Source of the DNA: an uncultured Lentisphaerota bacterium
GTDB lineage: Bacteria > Verrucomicrobiota > Kiritimatiellia > RFP12 > UBA1067
Assembly: GCA_900321255.1 (NCBI GenBank)
Contig: ONVK01000045.1
Location: 1 to 37,826 of the forward strand
Direction: 5' to 3'
DNA length: 37,826 bases
Position numbers and translations under genes: made by a program
Notes under the pieces: generated by a model
What the model saw: only the letters and a program-made list of their open reading frames with translations
Told to the model about the DNA's origin: nothing
Databases searched by the model: none
Part shown: positions 22,540 through 30,661 of the stretch, one piece after another
Layout: each line of letters opens with the position of its first letter
Numbering within the stretch: the first letter of the stretch is position 1

Positions 22540-23580
22540 TTAGCAATATCCGTGCCAACAGCATTTGAGCGGCTGGTCAAATACCGAATCGCGCGGACGG
22601 GGGAATTTCTCGTTTCGATCGAACTGCGTATCCGCCTCCCGCATCGTCTTGAACCGCCCGTTCCATGCGAAGTTGAGATGGTGGTAGGCGTGTTCAAGCG
22701 AAGCGGCAAGGGCGCCTTCCCGCAACGGCCAACGCAAAGGCTCGTCGCCGACGTCACCCTCCCGCCGCGTCCCGTCCTTGGCATTCTGGATCGCATCCTG
22801 CAACAAGTCAAGTTCCTGCGTCGCCTCACGCACATGAAACTCCAGCAGATCAAGATTCAACGACATTTTCATCTTCCATTGAGCAAATGCCGATGAAAAC
22901 ACTAGTCGACGGCATATCGCTCGCTTATTCGTGACAAAGGTCTTGTCCCTGCGGCCATTCCATGCCATGTTCAATTCGACATAGATTCTATGCAACCTGC
23001 GGGCAAAGGCCTTTTCGGTAAGTGATTGCTGATCCACCTCCGCTTTGAGGCCTTTGGGGCGAACTATTTTTTGCGGCAAGTCATTGCCAAGCTCTTTCGC
23101 GACAAGATAACATAGAATGTCAAGTTTACGGTTCGCCATTTGGATGCCAAGCCTTACAACAGGCGAAAGATATATTCTTCTTGAGCTGCCAATCAGCTCA
23201 CGATCGTCCTTACCCACCCGGATTGTCCTGTCCTGTGGCCAAAGATCGGCAAAATCCGCCGCGTCCGGGAACTTCGTCCACCTGTTGGCGTCTCGTTCTG
23301 TAAAGTTCCATATTCGATTCTCTGGCGTACGGCGGCAGTTCCACGCCCAGTTGATATGATGAAAAGCATGCTCCATACACACGAAGAGTCTTCCTTCGTC
23401 AAAAGGGTGACGTTCCAAGTCCCGCGCAATCCATGCCATGTATGATGAGTCATGCCGCCGTGGACAATCACTCGGCAGCTCGCCGAATGTCAGATAGTGC
23501 AGTTGCCAATGCAACCTCCTAAGTTCTCCATTTGCCTCTTCCAAGTTGGATAAAATCGGCTTCCAAGTCAATGTTTTCAT
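22540..23580 (-). CDS. Uncharacterised helical protein with three HxxNxAWN-type motifs
   Basis: I do not recognise the family. The 346-residue protein has three related blocks: EHAFHHINWAWNCR (70-83), HRIYVELNMAWNGR (197-210) and EHAYHHLNFAWNGR (296-309). The first and third are each preceded by a long amphipathic helix and a (R/E)xGxL segment, suggesting internal duplication. Repeated His/Asn/Trp residues could bind metal or nucleotide; that is a guess. Start ATG 23580 (GAGGTG ribosome site) is chosen because the longer frame would include the sigma-54 promoter and hairpin. Confidence 0.7.
   Translation of the reverse strand: MKTLTWKPILSNLEEANGELRRLHWQLHYLTFGELPSDCPRRHDSSYMAWIARDLERHPFDEGRLFVCMEHAFHHINWAWNCRRTPENRIWNFTERDANRWTKFPDAADFADLWPQDRTIRVGKDDRELIGSSRRIYLSPVVRLGIQMANRKLDILCYLVAKELGNDLPQKIVRPKGLKAEVDQQSLTEKAFARRLHRIYVELNMAWNGRRDKTFVTNKRAICRRLVFSSAFAQWKMKMSLNLDLLEFHVREATQELDLLQDAIQNAKDGTRREGDVGDEPLRWPLREGALAASLEHAYHHLNFAWNGRFKTMREADTQFDRNEKFPRPRDSVFDQPLKCCWHGYC
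22543..22558 (-). promoter_or_regulatory. Sigma-54 promoter (unit D)
   Basis: The minus-strand element TTGGCACGGATATTGC (22558-22543) matches the -24/-12 consensus fully, GG and GC 10 bp apart. Start is expected near 22532, 28 nt before the ATG at 22504. It overlaps the stop codon of the upstream gene. Confidence 0.8.
22563..22582. promoter_or_regulatory. Activator-site palindrome, unit D
   Basis: ATTTGAGC, four bases, then GGTCAAAT form an imperfect inverted repeat matching the operator at 22068. It is centred about 40 bp before the predicted start, closer than at the other units, and lies inside the 3' end of the upstream coding region. Confidence 0.6.
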
Positions 23581-23603
23581 TTTGTCACCTCGAATAACAT
23601 CCA

Positions 23604-23619
23604 GCAACATCCGTGCCAA
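23604..23619 (-). promoter_or_regulatory. Sigma-54 promoter (unit A)
   Basis: The minus-strand element TTGGCACGGATGTTGC (23619-23604) is a full consensus match. Start is expected near 23592, about 13 nt before the ATG at 23580. Confidence 0.8.
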
Positions 23620-23630
23620 GCTGAAATCAA

Positions 23631-23664
23631 GCGGCGGAAGGCGCATCCTGCGCCCTTCCGCCGC
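23631..23664. terminator. Hairpin insulating unit A from the upstream operon
   Basis: GCGGCGGAAGG (23631-23641) pairs with CCTTCCGCCGC (23654-23664), extended by CGCA/TGCG inside. On the minus strand it is followed by TTGATTT, so it is terminator-like for the operon ending at 23743. A near-identical hairpin precedes unit B at 33143-33173. Confidence 0.7.
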
Positions 23665-23668
23665 TAAA

Positions 23669-23691
23669 TATTTCACTACCTGCTCAAATTA
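23669..23691. promoter_or_regulatory. Activator-site palindrome, unit A
   Basis: Read on the minus strand it is AATTTGAGCA, two bases, then TAGTGAAAT, matching the shared site pattern. It is centred about 87 bp before the predicted start, a typical enhancer distance. Confidence 0.55.
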
Positions 23692-23742
23692 TGATCAATC
23701 GCCCATTACTCCCGACGGTAGGGCGCGCGCCCCGCAAGCAAG

Positions 23743-24006
23743 CTACAACGCAGCCAACTTCTGCCGCGCAAAACCAAACCTTTTCTTTGCCAACTCTTTC
23801 GCCAATTCCAAATACCGAGCCTTGTCGTCCTTGACATCCTCGTACCACGATGCCACATGCGCAATCACATTCCCATCGCGCCGTTTCCTCGCCTCATCAA
23901 GCACGAACGGCATCGCCGCCCCATCGACATCGATCCGCCCCATGGCAAGCTTCTCTGCGAACTCGTCATAGTTCCAGTTCATGACAGCACATTGATTAAA
24001 AAACAC
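23743..24006 (-). CDS. Small hypothetical protein, last gene of KAP/GmrSD operon
   Basis: The 87 residues (or 79 from the ATG at 23982) are highly charged and helical: MNWNYDEFAEKLAMGRIDVD then a run of K/E/R-rich helices ending FARQKLAAL. I see no known domain, although the helix pattern is again Sel1/TPR-like. The GTG at 24006 is 3 bp after the upstream stop and would be translationally coupled. Genes this small after GmrSD-type nucleases may encode adaptors; that is inference only. Confidence 0.6.
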   Translation of the reverse strand: MFFNQCAVMNWNYDEFAEKLAMGRIDVDGAAMPFVLDEARKRRDGNVIAHVASWYEDVKDDKARYLELAKELAKKRFGFARQKLAAL

Positions 24007-24009
24007 CCG

Positions 24010-26007
24010 TCAAATGAATTCGGCGACTTTCTGCCTCCACTCATTATACATGGCAATCATGCGCTGGTGGGAGATTTGCACAAAGCACATGGCCATTTCT
24101 TTGTCGGATGTCATCTTGTCACTCTGCAACTCCATAACTTTGGAATTGAAGAACAATTCTTTCGCCCGTTCCACGTAGTATTCCCAGTCCGAACGGGCTC
24201 CTTTACTCCTGTTCATCGTGAATGGGATTGCCGCATAATTGCCATTGGACCAGATCCATTCATTGCAAACTTCTTTCCATTTTCCCATTGAAACGCCTTG
24301 ACGCGACACCCAACTCTTGGGCACAATGTGATCAATGTCCCATGGCTTGTTGTGCCCCGTAAGGAACTTCGTTTCCGCAGGATCATATCTGAACTCACGG
24401 TTGAAATATTTCCGCGTCGCGAAAATAACAAGTTCCCGCAGCGACCAAATCTTGTCAAAAAGCGGATACCAGGACTCGCTTTCGTAAGACCCCCAATCAC
24501 AAGTCGTGTTGTCGTCCTTCAAGAATTTTAGTGGATCCAAGAAGTTGTCGTCCGATGCTTCGACTGGCTCAAGCAACGCATGTTCCGCGCAACAATTATG
24601 CAATGCCGTCTTCAACATCGTCTTGTCTCCAGCGTCGACAACCTTTTTCATGGCATCGACAATCACTTTCTGCGACCCTGCGGCAAACCAATGTAGCCAG
24701 GTCGCAAGCCCAATGACATTTCCAAAATCTGCCAACCGCCCCTTGTATGCCATGTAGATAAGCATAAGGTAGACATCAGGGGAGTTAAGAATAATCGATG
24801 TTCTAATGACAGCCGGCAAGCCGTCTGGGTCATCGCTCTCATACCGGTAAACCCGCAAGGCATTTTCAACTTGCTCTATGATGCCACGCAACCTCATGCC
24901 GCCGTTTTTATAAAGTTCATCTACAAACCCGCGAACGGCTTTGCTTTCTGAATTTTCTTCAACCTTTAACCGGCGAATCTTCTGGACCGAAGGAGAATCT
25001 GCAAATCCATTCTTCTCTGATGCCAATGTCAAGGCGAGTCTAAACGACAAGATGGCCAAATGCGCCGCAGGCATGATTGTACCGGCTATGTCGTCATTGG
25101 CATCTTTGATTCTACCCCAATATGCCTTGATTGCCGAGTAGCGCAGGTCATAAGGAGAAATTGGGGTGCCAAGGGTATTGATTCTAGTGAACAACTGCTC
25201 CAGGCTATTTGTCCCTTCATCCTCCAGATTTCCTTCCTCAATCACATCCCGCTCGTCAAGTATTTCTGGCTGCAGAATATTGGCTACCACACGGTAGCCG
25301 CGCATACGTACTAATGCAGAATGAACACGTTTCGCACATTCTTCAACAAGCCTCCAATCCTTTTGTGTCGCTCCAATTTCAGAACGATGCTTACACCAGG
25401 AGATGATGCTGTCGCAGAAACTCTGTCCGCCCCCGGAATGTTCGAACAATTCAAAAACTGTTGAAACCGGGACTGGGCATCGAGCCTTTATGGGCCAGGC
25501 TTGTGACAGCTTTACATCTTGAATTCGAGTGTTTTCATTTCCCGTGAATAGTCTTAATGCTTCACGATACACGTTCCATCCAAGAGTCGAACATGTGTCA
25601 TTGTTGGCAAACCCCCACGGATGCGCCCTTGTAATGGTCTTGACCCAGAACCGACGTGTGCTATTCGTCCCCACAGGAGGCATGAAGTCTATCCATAAGA
25701 CGGACTTGACATTTGGATCGTCTTCCCACGGCGTAAACGCAGACTTTATGGCATTGTATCGCTGTTGACCATCAAGAAGGAAGTATCTTGCCGAAGGTTT
25801 CGTCCCATTGGCGATTTGTTTCTCATTGCCGCAGACAGGCGTCAGAGCGAATGCCCCTATCGGGAATCCCCGCAGAATTGAATCCCATAGCAATTCAACC
25901 TGATGCGGCGTCCAGACAAGCCCACGCTGAAGCGCCGGAATGTCAATTACTCCATCGCGCTCCCAATTAGCTATATCCCATATTGAATTAGACAAATCTC
26001 TTTCCAT
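24010..26007 (-). CDS. GmrSD-like DUF262/DUF1524 nuclease (copy 1)
   Basis: The 665-residue protein fuses a ParB/Srx-like DUF262 domain with a C-terminal HNH-type DUF1524 domain. DUF262 shows IPALQRGLVWTPHQVELLWDSILRGFPIGAF and the nucleotide-binding DGQQR (79-83). DUF1524 shows DIDHIVPKSW (557-566) and a downstream N-rich GNYAAIPFTMNRSKG block. GmrSD-family type IV enzymes use nucleotide hydrolysis to cut modified phage DNA, and BrxU is a fused homologue. A ribosome site AGAGAGGA precedes the ATG. It is AT-richer than the core genes. The target here is unknown. Confidence 0.87.
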   Translation of the reverse strand: MERDLSNSIWDIANWERDGVIDIPALQRGLVWTPHQVELLWDSILRGFPIGAFALTPVCGNEKQIANGTKPSARYFLLDGQQRYNAIKSAFTPWEDDPNVKSVLWIDFMPPVGTNSTRRFWVKTITRAHPWGFANNDTCSTLGWNVYREALRLFTGNENTRIQDVKLSQAWPIKARCPVPVSTVFELFEHSGGGQSFCDSIISWCKHRSEIGATQKDWRLVEECAKRVHSALVRMRGYRVVANILQPEILDERDVIEEGNLEDEGTNSLEQLFTRINTLGTPISPYDLRYSAIKAYWGRIKDANDDIAGTIMPAAHLAILSFRLALTLASEKNGFADSPSVQKIRRLKVEENSESKAVRGFVDELYKNGGMRLRGIIEQVENALRVYRYESDDPDGLPAVIRTSIILNSPDVYLMLIYMAYKGRLADFGNVIGLATWLHWFAAGSQKVIVDAMKKVVDAGDKTMLKTALHNCCAEHALLEPVEASDDNFLDPLKFLKDDNTTCDWGSYESESWYPLFDKIWSLRELVIFATRKYFNREFRYDPAETKFLTGHNKPWDIDHIVPKSWVSRQGVSMGKWKEVCNEWIWSNGNYAAIPFTMNRSKGARSDWEYYVERAKELFFNSKVMELQSDKMTSDKEMAMCFVQISHQRMIAMYNEWRQKVAEFI

Positions 26008-26072
26008 GATAATCCTCTCTTTCTACGTGAGTCTTGTTCTTCAGCGGCACGGAAAATTTCTGATCGCAACGC

Positions 26073-27797
26073 TTACTCCACGGCTTTCCGCACGTCCCAA
26101 TTCGTCAACGCCCATTTTACGATGCGTTCTTGCCTCTGCTTGATGGATCCCACCGTCCACCTCTTGCTGCCGTCGGTGCCAATCTCAGCGTAACTGTCTA
26201 TCTTTTTCTGTTGCTGTAAAATTCCCCTCCCATAGTCATCAAGTTTCTCGGCAAACGGTTTGTTGCCAATCGAACTGTTCTGGCTTTGCGAAGCGAGAAC
26301 GAGATTGCCAAGACAATTGAGCCAACCGCCGGAAACAATACCATTCTCAGGACTCTCCTTGATATCGTATTCACCATATCCATTGGCAGGAGCATCTCCA
26401 CCAGTCTCGGTCTGAGGAGCGATGTGTTCAATACTCTCGTTTTTCATCATCTCCTTTGCCGAAACTGGAGCAACATAGCCATTGTCGTAGAGAGAGCGCT
26501 CATATTGCCACAACAGGTAATTGTCGACTCTGTTGCCGTAGAACCATTCATTCAATCGTCTTTCAACCTCCGCATCGCTCCAATAGCCCCACCATCCATT
26601 TACTATGGCCTCAACCATCTTACCAATCTCGACCTTAACGGATGCCTCATCAGAAATTCGCTTTAGGTGATCATTAAGCCTTGTCTGTATATCGGCACGG
26701 CCTCCGCGAATCAAACTTCTAAATGTCAGATTCTCCATCAAATGCATGAGGCTGACAAATAGAGGTGAATCGTATTTGACGCCCGCCAGCCATGCTCTAA
26801 TGAGGAATGGATATGAATATGCCATGTTGTTCAAAAGACGCAAGCGTACCGGATACTCACCTTCATCCTTTTCGAACATCTCAACAAATGAAAATGCCGA
26901 TCCAAGGTCTCTGACAAACGACTTTATCCATGAAATTTGGTCTTCTGTCTTCGACAACTCATTCTTTGCGCCGCTAAGTGCATCATCAGCATAAAAGCCG
27001 TTGCGCGAACGCCAATAATTGAGAAGCACATCGTCCTCGTCGACATTGATACGCATTATCGTCTCGTAGATATGGGCAAATCGGGTATCAATCTCATCAA
27101 CCACACTGTTCTTTTCCTCCTCGTTCTTGCCTTTCATGTAAACAGTCATCATCAAGAACGACTTGATTGTCTCAAGTTGCGTTAGTGGTTTGCCGCGATC
27201 ATTCTGGAAGGCGAATATCCGTGCGGCCATCCCGCGATCCAGTACTTCGTATGTGGTGATTACAGCATTTTCCATTCGCCTTACAAGTATGGCGATCTTC
27301 TCCGGTGCTTCAGCCTTTCTCAATTCTTGAACAAAGTATTCTTTTGCTTCCACAATATTCTTCTCAGACTGAGTATTGAAAACACTCGGTCGGCGGCAGT
27401 CTCCATCAACGATGAAACTCTGGAAGAGAGGGTTGTCATACGGAACGGTTTTCAGCCTGGGGCCGAGTTCCGCATCCAGGAGATAACGTCTCCGCCATAT
27501 GTTTACGTCACGTCTGTATTCTTCGTAAGCCGCAAGAATGTCGAGTGCTGCACTTATGAATATGACACATGTTGTCAGGCGTTGCTGTCCGTCAATGACG
27601 AAACATACATCATCATGCGTCTCAAAGAGATAGTGTCCGAGGTAATATCCCGATTCTGCATCCTTCAGGTCTTGCAGAAACTGCTTCCACTGATCCCTTC
27701 CCCAACTATATGCGCGCTGATACTTCGGAATTTCAAACCGAATTGCCTCTTTACCGAACAAAGCGGACTTAAGGGTTTCTTCTCGTGAACTAGCCAT
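26073..27797 (-). CDS. GmrSD-like DUF262/DUF1524 nuclease (copy 2)
   Basis: This 574-residue protein is a second, divergent DUF262/DUF1524 fusion. It has IPKYQRAYSW (23-32) and DGQQRLTTC (69-77) in the N-terminal domain. The C-terminal HNH-like part shows SIEHIAPQ (455-462) and LNCLGNLVLASQSQN (493-507), the second half of the motif. It belongs to a different subfamily from the downstream copy (IPKYQR / EHIxPQ type), so this is not a tandem duplication. A strong GGAGG ribosome site precedes the ATG. Confidence 0.87.
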   Translation of the reverse strand: MASSREETLKSALFGKEAIRFEIPKYQRAYSWGRDQWKQFLQDLKDAESGYYLGHYLFETHDDVCFVIDGQQRLTTCVIFISAALDILAAYEEYRRDVNIWRRRYLLDAELGPRLKTVPYDNPLFQSFIVDGDCRRPSVFNTQSEKNIVEAKEYFVQELRKAEAPEKIAILVRRMENAVITTYEVLDRGMAARIFAFQNDRGKPLTQLETIKSFLMMTVYMKGKNEEEKNSVVDEIDTRFAHIYETIMRINVDEDDVLLNYWRSRNGFYADDALSGAKNELSKTEDQISWIKSFVRDLGSAFSFVEMFEKDEGEYPVRLRLLNNMAYSYPFLIRAWLAGVKYDSPLFVSLMHLMENLTFRSLIRGGRADIQTRLNDHLKRISDEASVKVEIGKMVEAIVNGWWGYWSDAEVERRLNEWFYGNRVDNYLLWQYERSLYDNGYVAPVSAKEMMKNESIEHIAPQTETGGDAPANGYGEYDIKESPENGIVSGGWLNCLGNLVLASQSQNSSIGNKPFAEKLDDYGRGILQQQKKIDSYAEIGTDGSKRWTVGSIKQRQERIVKWALTNWDVRKAVE

Positions 27798-27904
27798 TTT
27801 AGCCTCCTAATTCCTCATCATGAAGTGAATGTTCTTGCGCCACACCACAGAACTTGCCAACCGAGGCGATTCTCACGCGCTCGGCTGGCGTTTCCCGCGT
27901 CGCA

Positions 27905-28282
27905 CTACCGCGCTGGACTGTGTTTACCGCGATTGGAACCCGCGGGATGCTTCGGACACCAGGCGCCAACCATTGATGCAATATCTCGGAATTCCCGTCC
28001 GCAATACTTGCACTCGTATGGGCCGCTCTCGCGTCCATCGTATGCAACATGTTTTCCTTTATTTTGACCGTCGGGATGCTTGTAGCACCATCCAGAAAGC
28101 AGAGAGCTCAACGAGTGATACTTCTGTCCACAATAGACACAAAAGTAATCATCTCGCTCCCCACCTTCGTAAAGAGCATGCTTCCCCTTGTTTTGACCGG
28201 CAGGATGCTTCGGGCACCAACCGTTCAGCAACGACCGCGCATCGCGCGCCGACGTTCCACAGTACTTGCAATATTCACTCAT
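27905..28282 (-). CDS. Triple C3H zinc-finger protein
   Basis: The 125 residues are three near-identical 43-residue repeats, each with C-x2-C-x14-C-x2-H: C5/C8/C23/H26, C48/C51/C66/H69 and C91/C94/C109/H112, and a trailing KHP(A/D)G(Q/S)N(K/R)GKH. The regular spacing argues for three metal-binding modules with basic tails, likely DNA or RNA contacting. I do not recognise the family. A ribosome site AAAGGAG precedes the ATG, and the gene sits between the KAP NTPase and the GmrSD genes in one operon, so it may provide target binding for them. Confidence 0.8.
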   Translation of the reverse strand: MSEYCKYCGTSARDARSLLNGWCPKHPAGQNKGKHALYEGGERDDYFCVYCGQKYHSLSSLLSGWCYKHPDGQNKGKHVAYDGRESGPYECKYCGREFRDIASMVGAWCPKHPAGSNRGKHSPAR

Positions 28283-28297
28283 GATTACTCTCCTTTA

Positions 28298-30256
28298 CTA
28301 TTTGTTGTTTATTGAAGCGCGATATGGCGTAAGCGAGGCGAAGGCCGCTGCGACTTTTGCCAAACTACCGCGAAGCTTTTGTGAAAACTCGGCAGAAACA
28401 AGTTCGTCATGATCATTAAACGGAACCGTAACATTCCACCAGATGTCGCCGCCACCAATATGGTCGCCGGGATTGCATCCACAGTTCCCCTTAATCCCAA
28501 AGCATGTCCATGCATCACATATACGTCCGATGGCTATGGCAAGAGGTTGTTTCACATCTTCTGAATTGAAATCAATGCCAAACATCTCTTTCGGCGTATT
28601 GCCCCAGAACTCGCCCCAGATCTTCAACTGGAACGACCTCCCGTCGTGGAAAATGTGGAAACGCACTACACAGAGGTAGTTATTATTCTCTGACACTCCT
28701 GTCAGATCGGAGTTCCACATATAGCAGTACAGATTGCTCTGCACGCGCGCCTGATCCGATGTAAGGCTCGCACAATCAGAAAGATTTGCAGCATTACAAT
28801 CTTTCATCCACCGCATCCCCAAAGTGTTCCAACGGAAATCCTTGAGATACTGAGATTTGCTGAAATTCTCCACTACCGCCGCCTGTGCCGATTCACTTTT
28901 GACGCTTGTGACGGCTGAAAGGCGAAGCAGCCACTCAACCGTGTCACCGACATTCTCGCTTCGATTCGTCTCCTCAATTCGCGCTTTTATGCGGTTAAGT
29001 ATCTTTGATATGTTGAGCGCTCGAGACTCTAGGAAGGTGTCGCGGCGGCAGAAGCGGAACAGCATCTGTTCCCATCTCTCGTCGAACTCCGTCATCTTCT
29101 CCAACTTTTCCTTTTCACCATCAGCAAGGGCAGGAATCCGCCATTTCTGCTCGAACGCTTCGCCCCAATTTGGAAAATCGGGATCGCCCTGCAATGCCTC
29201 ATAAACTTTTGGATACTGTATTTGCAGGCTCACGAGCGCGAAAAGGACATCCTTCCACGCGGCAAAATCCGCATCGTCCTGTTTGTCTTTCGTCTTGCCG
29301 ATGATAAGCTTAATGAGCGAGAGATAGTTGATTAGACGCTTGAGCGAACGAGGATTGGTACCCACCGACTGTAAAGCATAGTCCGTGAACGCCTCGCATA
29401 GCTTCCCATCTTTCTCCTCTTTCGCGTCGATGAAGCCGATTTCTCGAAGGGACGATGTAATGAATCCATCAATGCTATAGTTCGCGACTGGCATTGAGAA
29501 CGGCAGCTGAATTATCTTATCAAAGAAAGACCTGAATTCACGCTCGTTCTCCGGCGTCATTGCGCCAAACTTGGGCTTTAGACCCTTCACCACAACTCCA
29601 TAGTCGATGGCAAGGACGAAGATGCAATTCGGCAAGTCAAAAATGTTCTTAAGCAATTCAAGAATCTGCACCGCAATCGGCGGATCAATGCGGTCAAGAT
29701 CATCGATGAAGAAGAGACACCCACGCTTGCCACTATTGCTTTTAAGGGCATTATTGATTAAGCCGTCAATCTTATCCTTGAGATCTTCCACGTCCGACTT
29801 TTCTGGGGCCGACTCCCCTGCGTTCCAGTTCTCCATCCCCTTCTCGACGTCAATCCCGCTGTATTTTTTGAAGACGTCTGAAAGGACGCCTCCACCCACA
29901 CGAGCCACTTTCCGAAACAGGGTGGCTCGTTCTTCTTCACTCGTGTCGGCTTTTGTTGAAACTTGTCCAACGATACCGGTCAGAATCTTCAGAATTGCCT
30001 CTTCGGGATTGGACATCAAGGCATACTGCCATGTGTTAATCCAAACTCCAAGATATGGAGCATCGCCTCTATCCACGAGACTTGTCTTGAGAGCGTTCAT
30101 CAGCGACGTCTTACCACTACCCCACTCGCCCTGAAGCGCAATAGTGAGAGGAGATTGCGCATTGGAGATGAAATCCGTCAACGCGTCGGCGTATGCCTTC
30201 ATGTTCAGGCGGTCTTCATTCGCCTTGGCCGGCTGATCAACAACATTCGACGTCAT
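28298..30256 (-). CDS. KAP-family P-loop NTPase
   Basis: The 652 residues show the KAP pattern: Walker A GEWGSGKTS (43-51), WINTWQYALMSNP, Walker B CLFFIDDLDRIDP (179-191), LPNCIFVLAIDYGVVVKGL and IQLPFSMPVANY. KAP NTPases are membrane-associated or soluble and are frequent in phage-defence loci. Here no clear paired transmembrane insertion is visible, and a C-terminal domain (about 450-650, rich in W and C) is of unknown kind. It is the first gene of a five-gene operon behind a 300-nt structured leader. Start ATG 30256 has an AGGAT site. Confidence 0.88.
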   Translation of the reverse strand: MTSNVVDQPAKANEDRLNMKAYADALTDFISNAQSPLTIALQGEWGSGKTSLMNALKTSLVDRGDAPYLGVWINTWQYALMSNPEEAILKILTGIVGQVSTKADTSEEERATLFRKVARVGGGVLSDVFKKYSGIDVEKGMENWNAGESAPEKSDVEDLKDKIDGLINNALKSNSGKRGCLFFIDDLDRIDPPIAVQILELLKNIFDLPNCIFVLAIDYGVVVKGLKPKFGAMTPENEREFRSFFDKIIQLPFSMPVANYSIDGFITSSLREIGFIDAKEEKDGKLCEAFTDYALQSVGTNPRSLKRLINYLSLIKLIIGKTKDKQDDADFAAWKDVLFALVSLQIQYPKVYEALQGDPDFPNWGEAFEQKWRIPALADGEKEKLEKMTEFDERWEQMLFRFCRRDTFLESRALNISKILNRIKARIEETNRSENVGDTVEWLLRLSAVTSVKSESAQAAVVENFSKSQYLKDFRWNTLGMRWMKDCNAANLSDCASLTSDQARVQSNLYCYMWNSDLTGVSENNNYLCVVRFHIFHDGRSFQLKIWGEFWGNTPKEMFGIDFNSEDVKQPLAIAIGRICDAWTCFGIKGNCGCNPGDHIGGGDIWWNVTVPFNDHDELVSAEFSQKLRGSLAKVAAAFASLTPYRASINNK

Positions 30257-30303
30257 TCGATCCTGTCACCTTTCTACCCCTTTGCTGTCCCATCAGAGAA
30301 AGA

Positions 30304-30411
30304 GGGCGCATCCCCTGACGGATTCCGAGTGAGGCCCGCGAAAGCCCTGTAAGAAATCACGAAAGGAGATGCGCCCAGATGGACGCACCCACCGAATCGC
30401 GGCTCTTACAG
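30304..30411 (-). ncRNA. Structured leader RNA before the KAP operon
   Basis: Two interleaved inverted repeats lie in the 300-nt leader: 30304-30315 with 30365-30376 (11 of 12 pairs, GGGCGCAT type) and 30347-30354 with 30404-30411 (perfect CTGTAAGA/TCTTACAG). A 9-bp hairpin (30368-30376 with 30381-30389) competes with the first. Such alternating pairings suggest a pseudoknot or attenuator. No known riboswitch is recognised. Confidence 0.45.
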
Positions 30412-30472
30412 TTGAAATTCGCGGTTTCACTCGAGCCAACAATGCGATGAACGCAAAGCTGTTGTTAACAAT

Positions 30473-30481
30473 ATTATAGCA
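30473..30481 (-). promoter_or_regulatory. Extended -10 (sigma-70 type) promoter inside KAP leader
   Basis: TGCTATAAT lies 217 nt before the KAP ATG and 90 nt after the sigma-54 element. It would give a basal transcript that still contains the structured leader. Confidence 0.55.
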
Positions 30482-30571
30482 AATTTCCCCGTCGCATAAC
30501 GGAGCAATCTGCGCATATCGCGTTTTTCGCCTCGCGCCTCCTCTCGTGAAAAATCTCATGCCAAACATGTA

Positions 30572-30587
30572 GCAATATTCGTGCCAA
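30572..30587 (-). promoter_or_regulatory. Sigma-54 promoter (unit C, KAP/GmrSD operon)
   Basis: The minus-strand element TTGGCACGAATATTGC (30587-30572) is a full -24/-12 match; start is expected near 30561, giving an approximately 305-nt leader before the KAP gene. Confidence 0.8.
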
Positions 30588-30623
30588 TGCAAAATATGCC
30601 ACAAAGACGGCGATTTTTCGCTC

Positions 30624-30646
30624 AAAATCTGAGCACTGGTAAAAAT
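30624..30646. promoter_or_regulatory. Activator-site palindrome, unit C
   Basis: AAATCTGAGCA, one base, then TGGTAAAAAT matches the shared site pattern and is centred about 74 bp before the predicted start. A second GCTCA...TGAGC inverted pair overlaps it (30620-30634). Confidence 0.6.
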
Positions 30647-30661
30647 CAGAGCGGACTTCAG

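Noticed and set aside
22540..23676. Longer start for the HxxNxAWN protein at 23676
   Set aside because: The extra N-terminus (LPPLDFSLARMLLDV) is the translated hairpin and sigma-54 promoter; a similar false peptide appears before the macro gene (LPPLDFALARKL).
26007..26073. Recent duplication of the two GmrSD-like genes
   Set aside because: The N-terminal motifs and HNH halves differ (IPALQRG...DIDHIVPKSW against IPKYQRA...EHIAPQ); they are different subfamilies.
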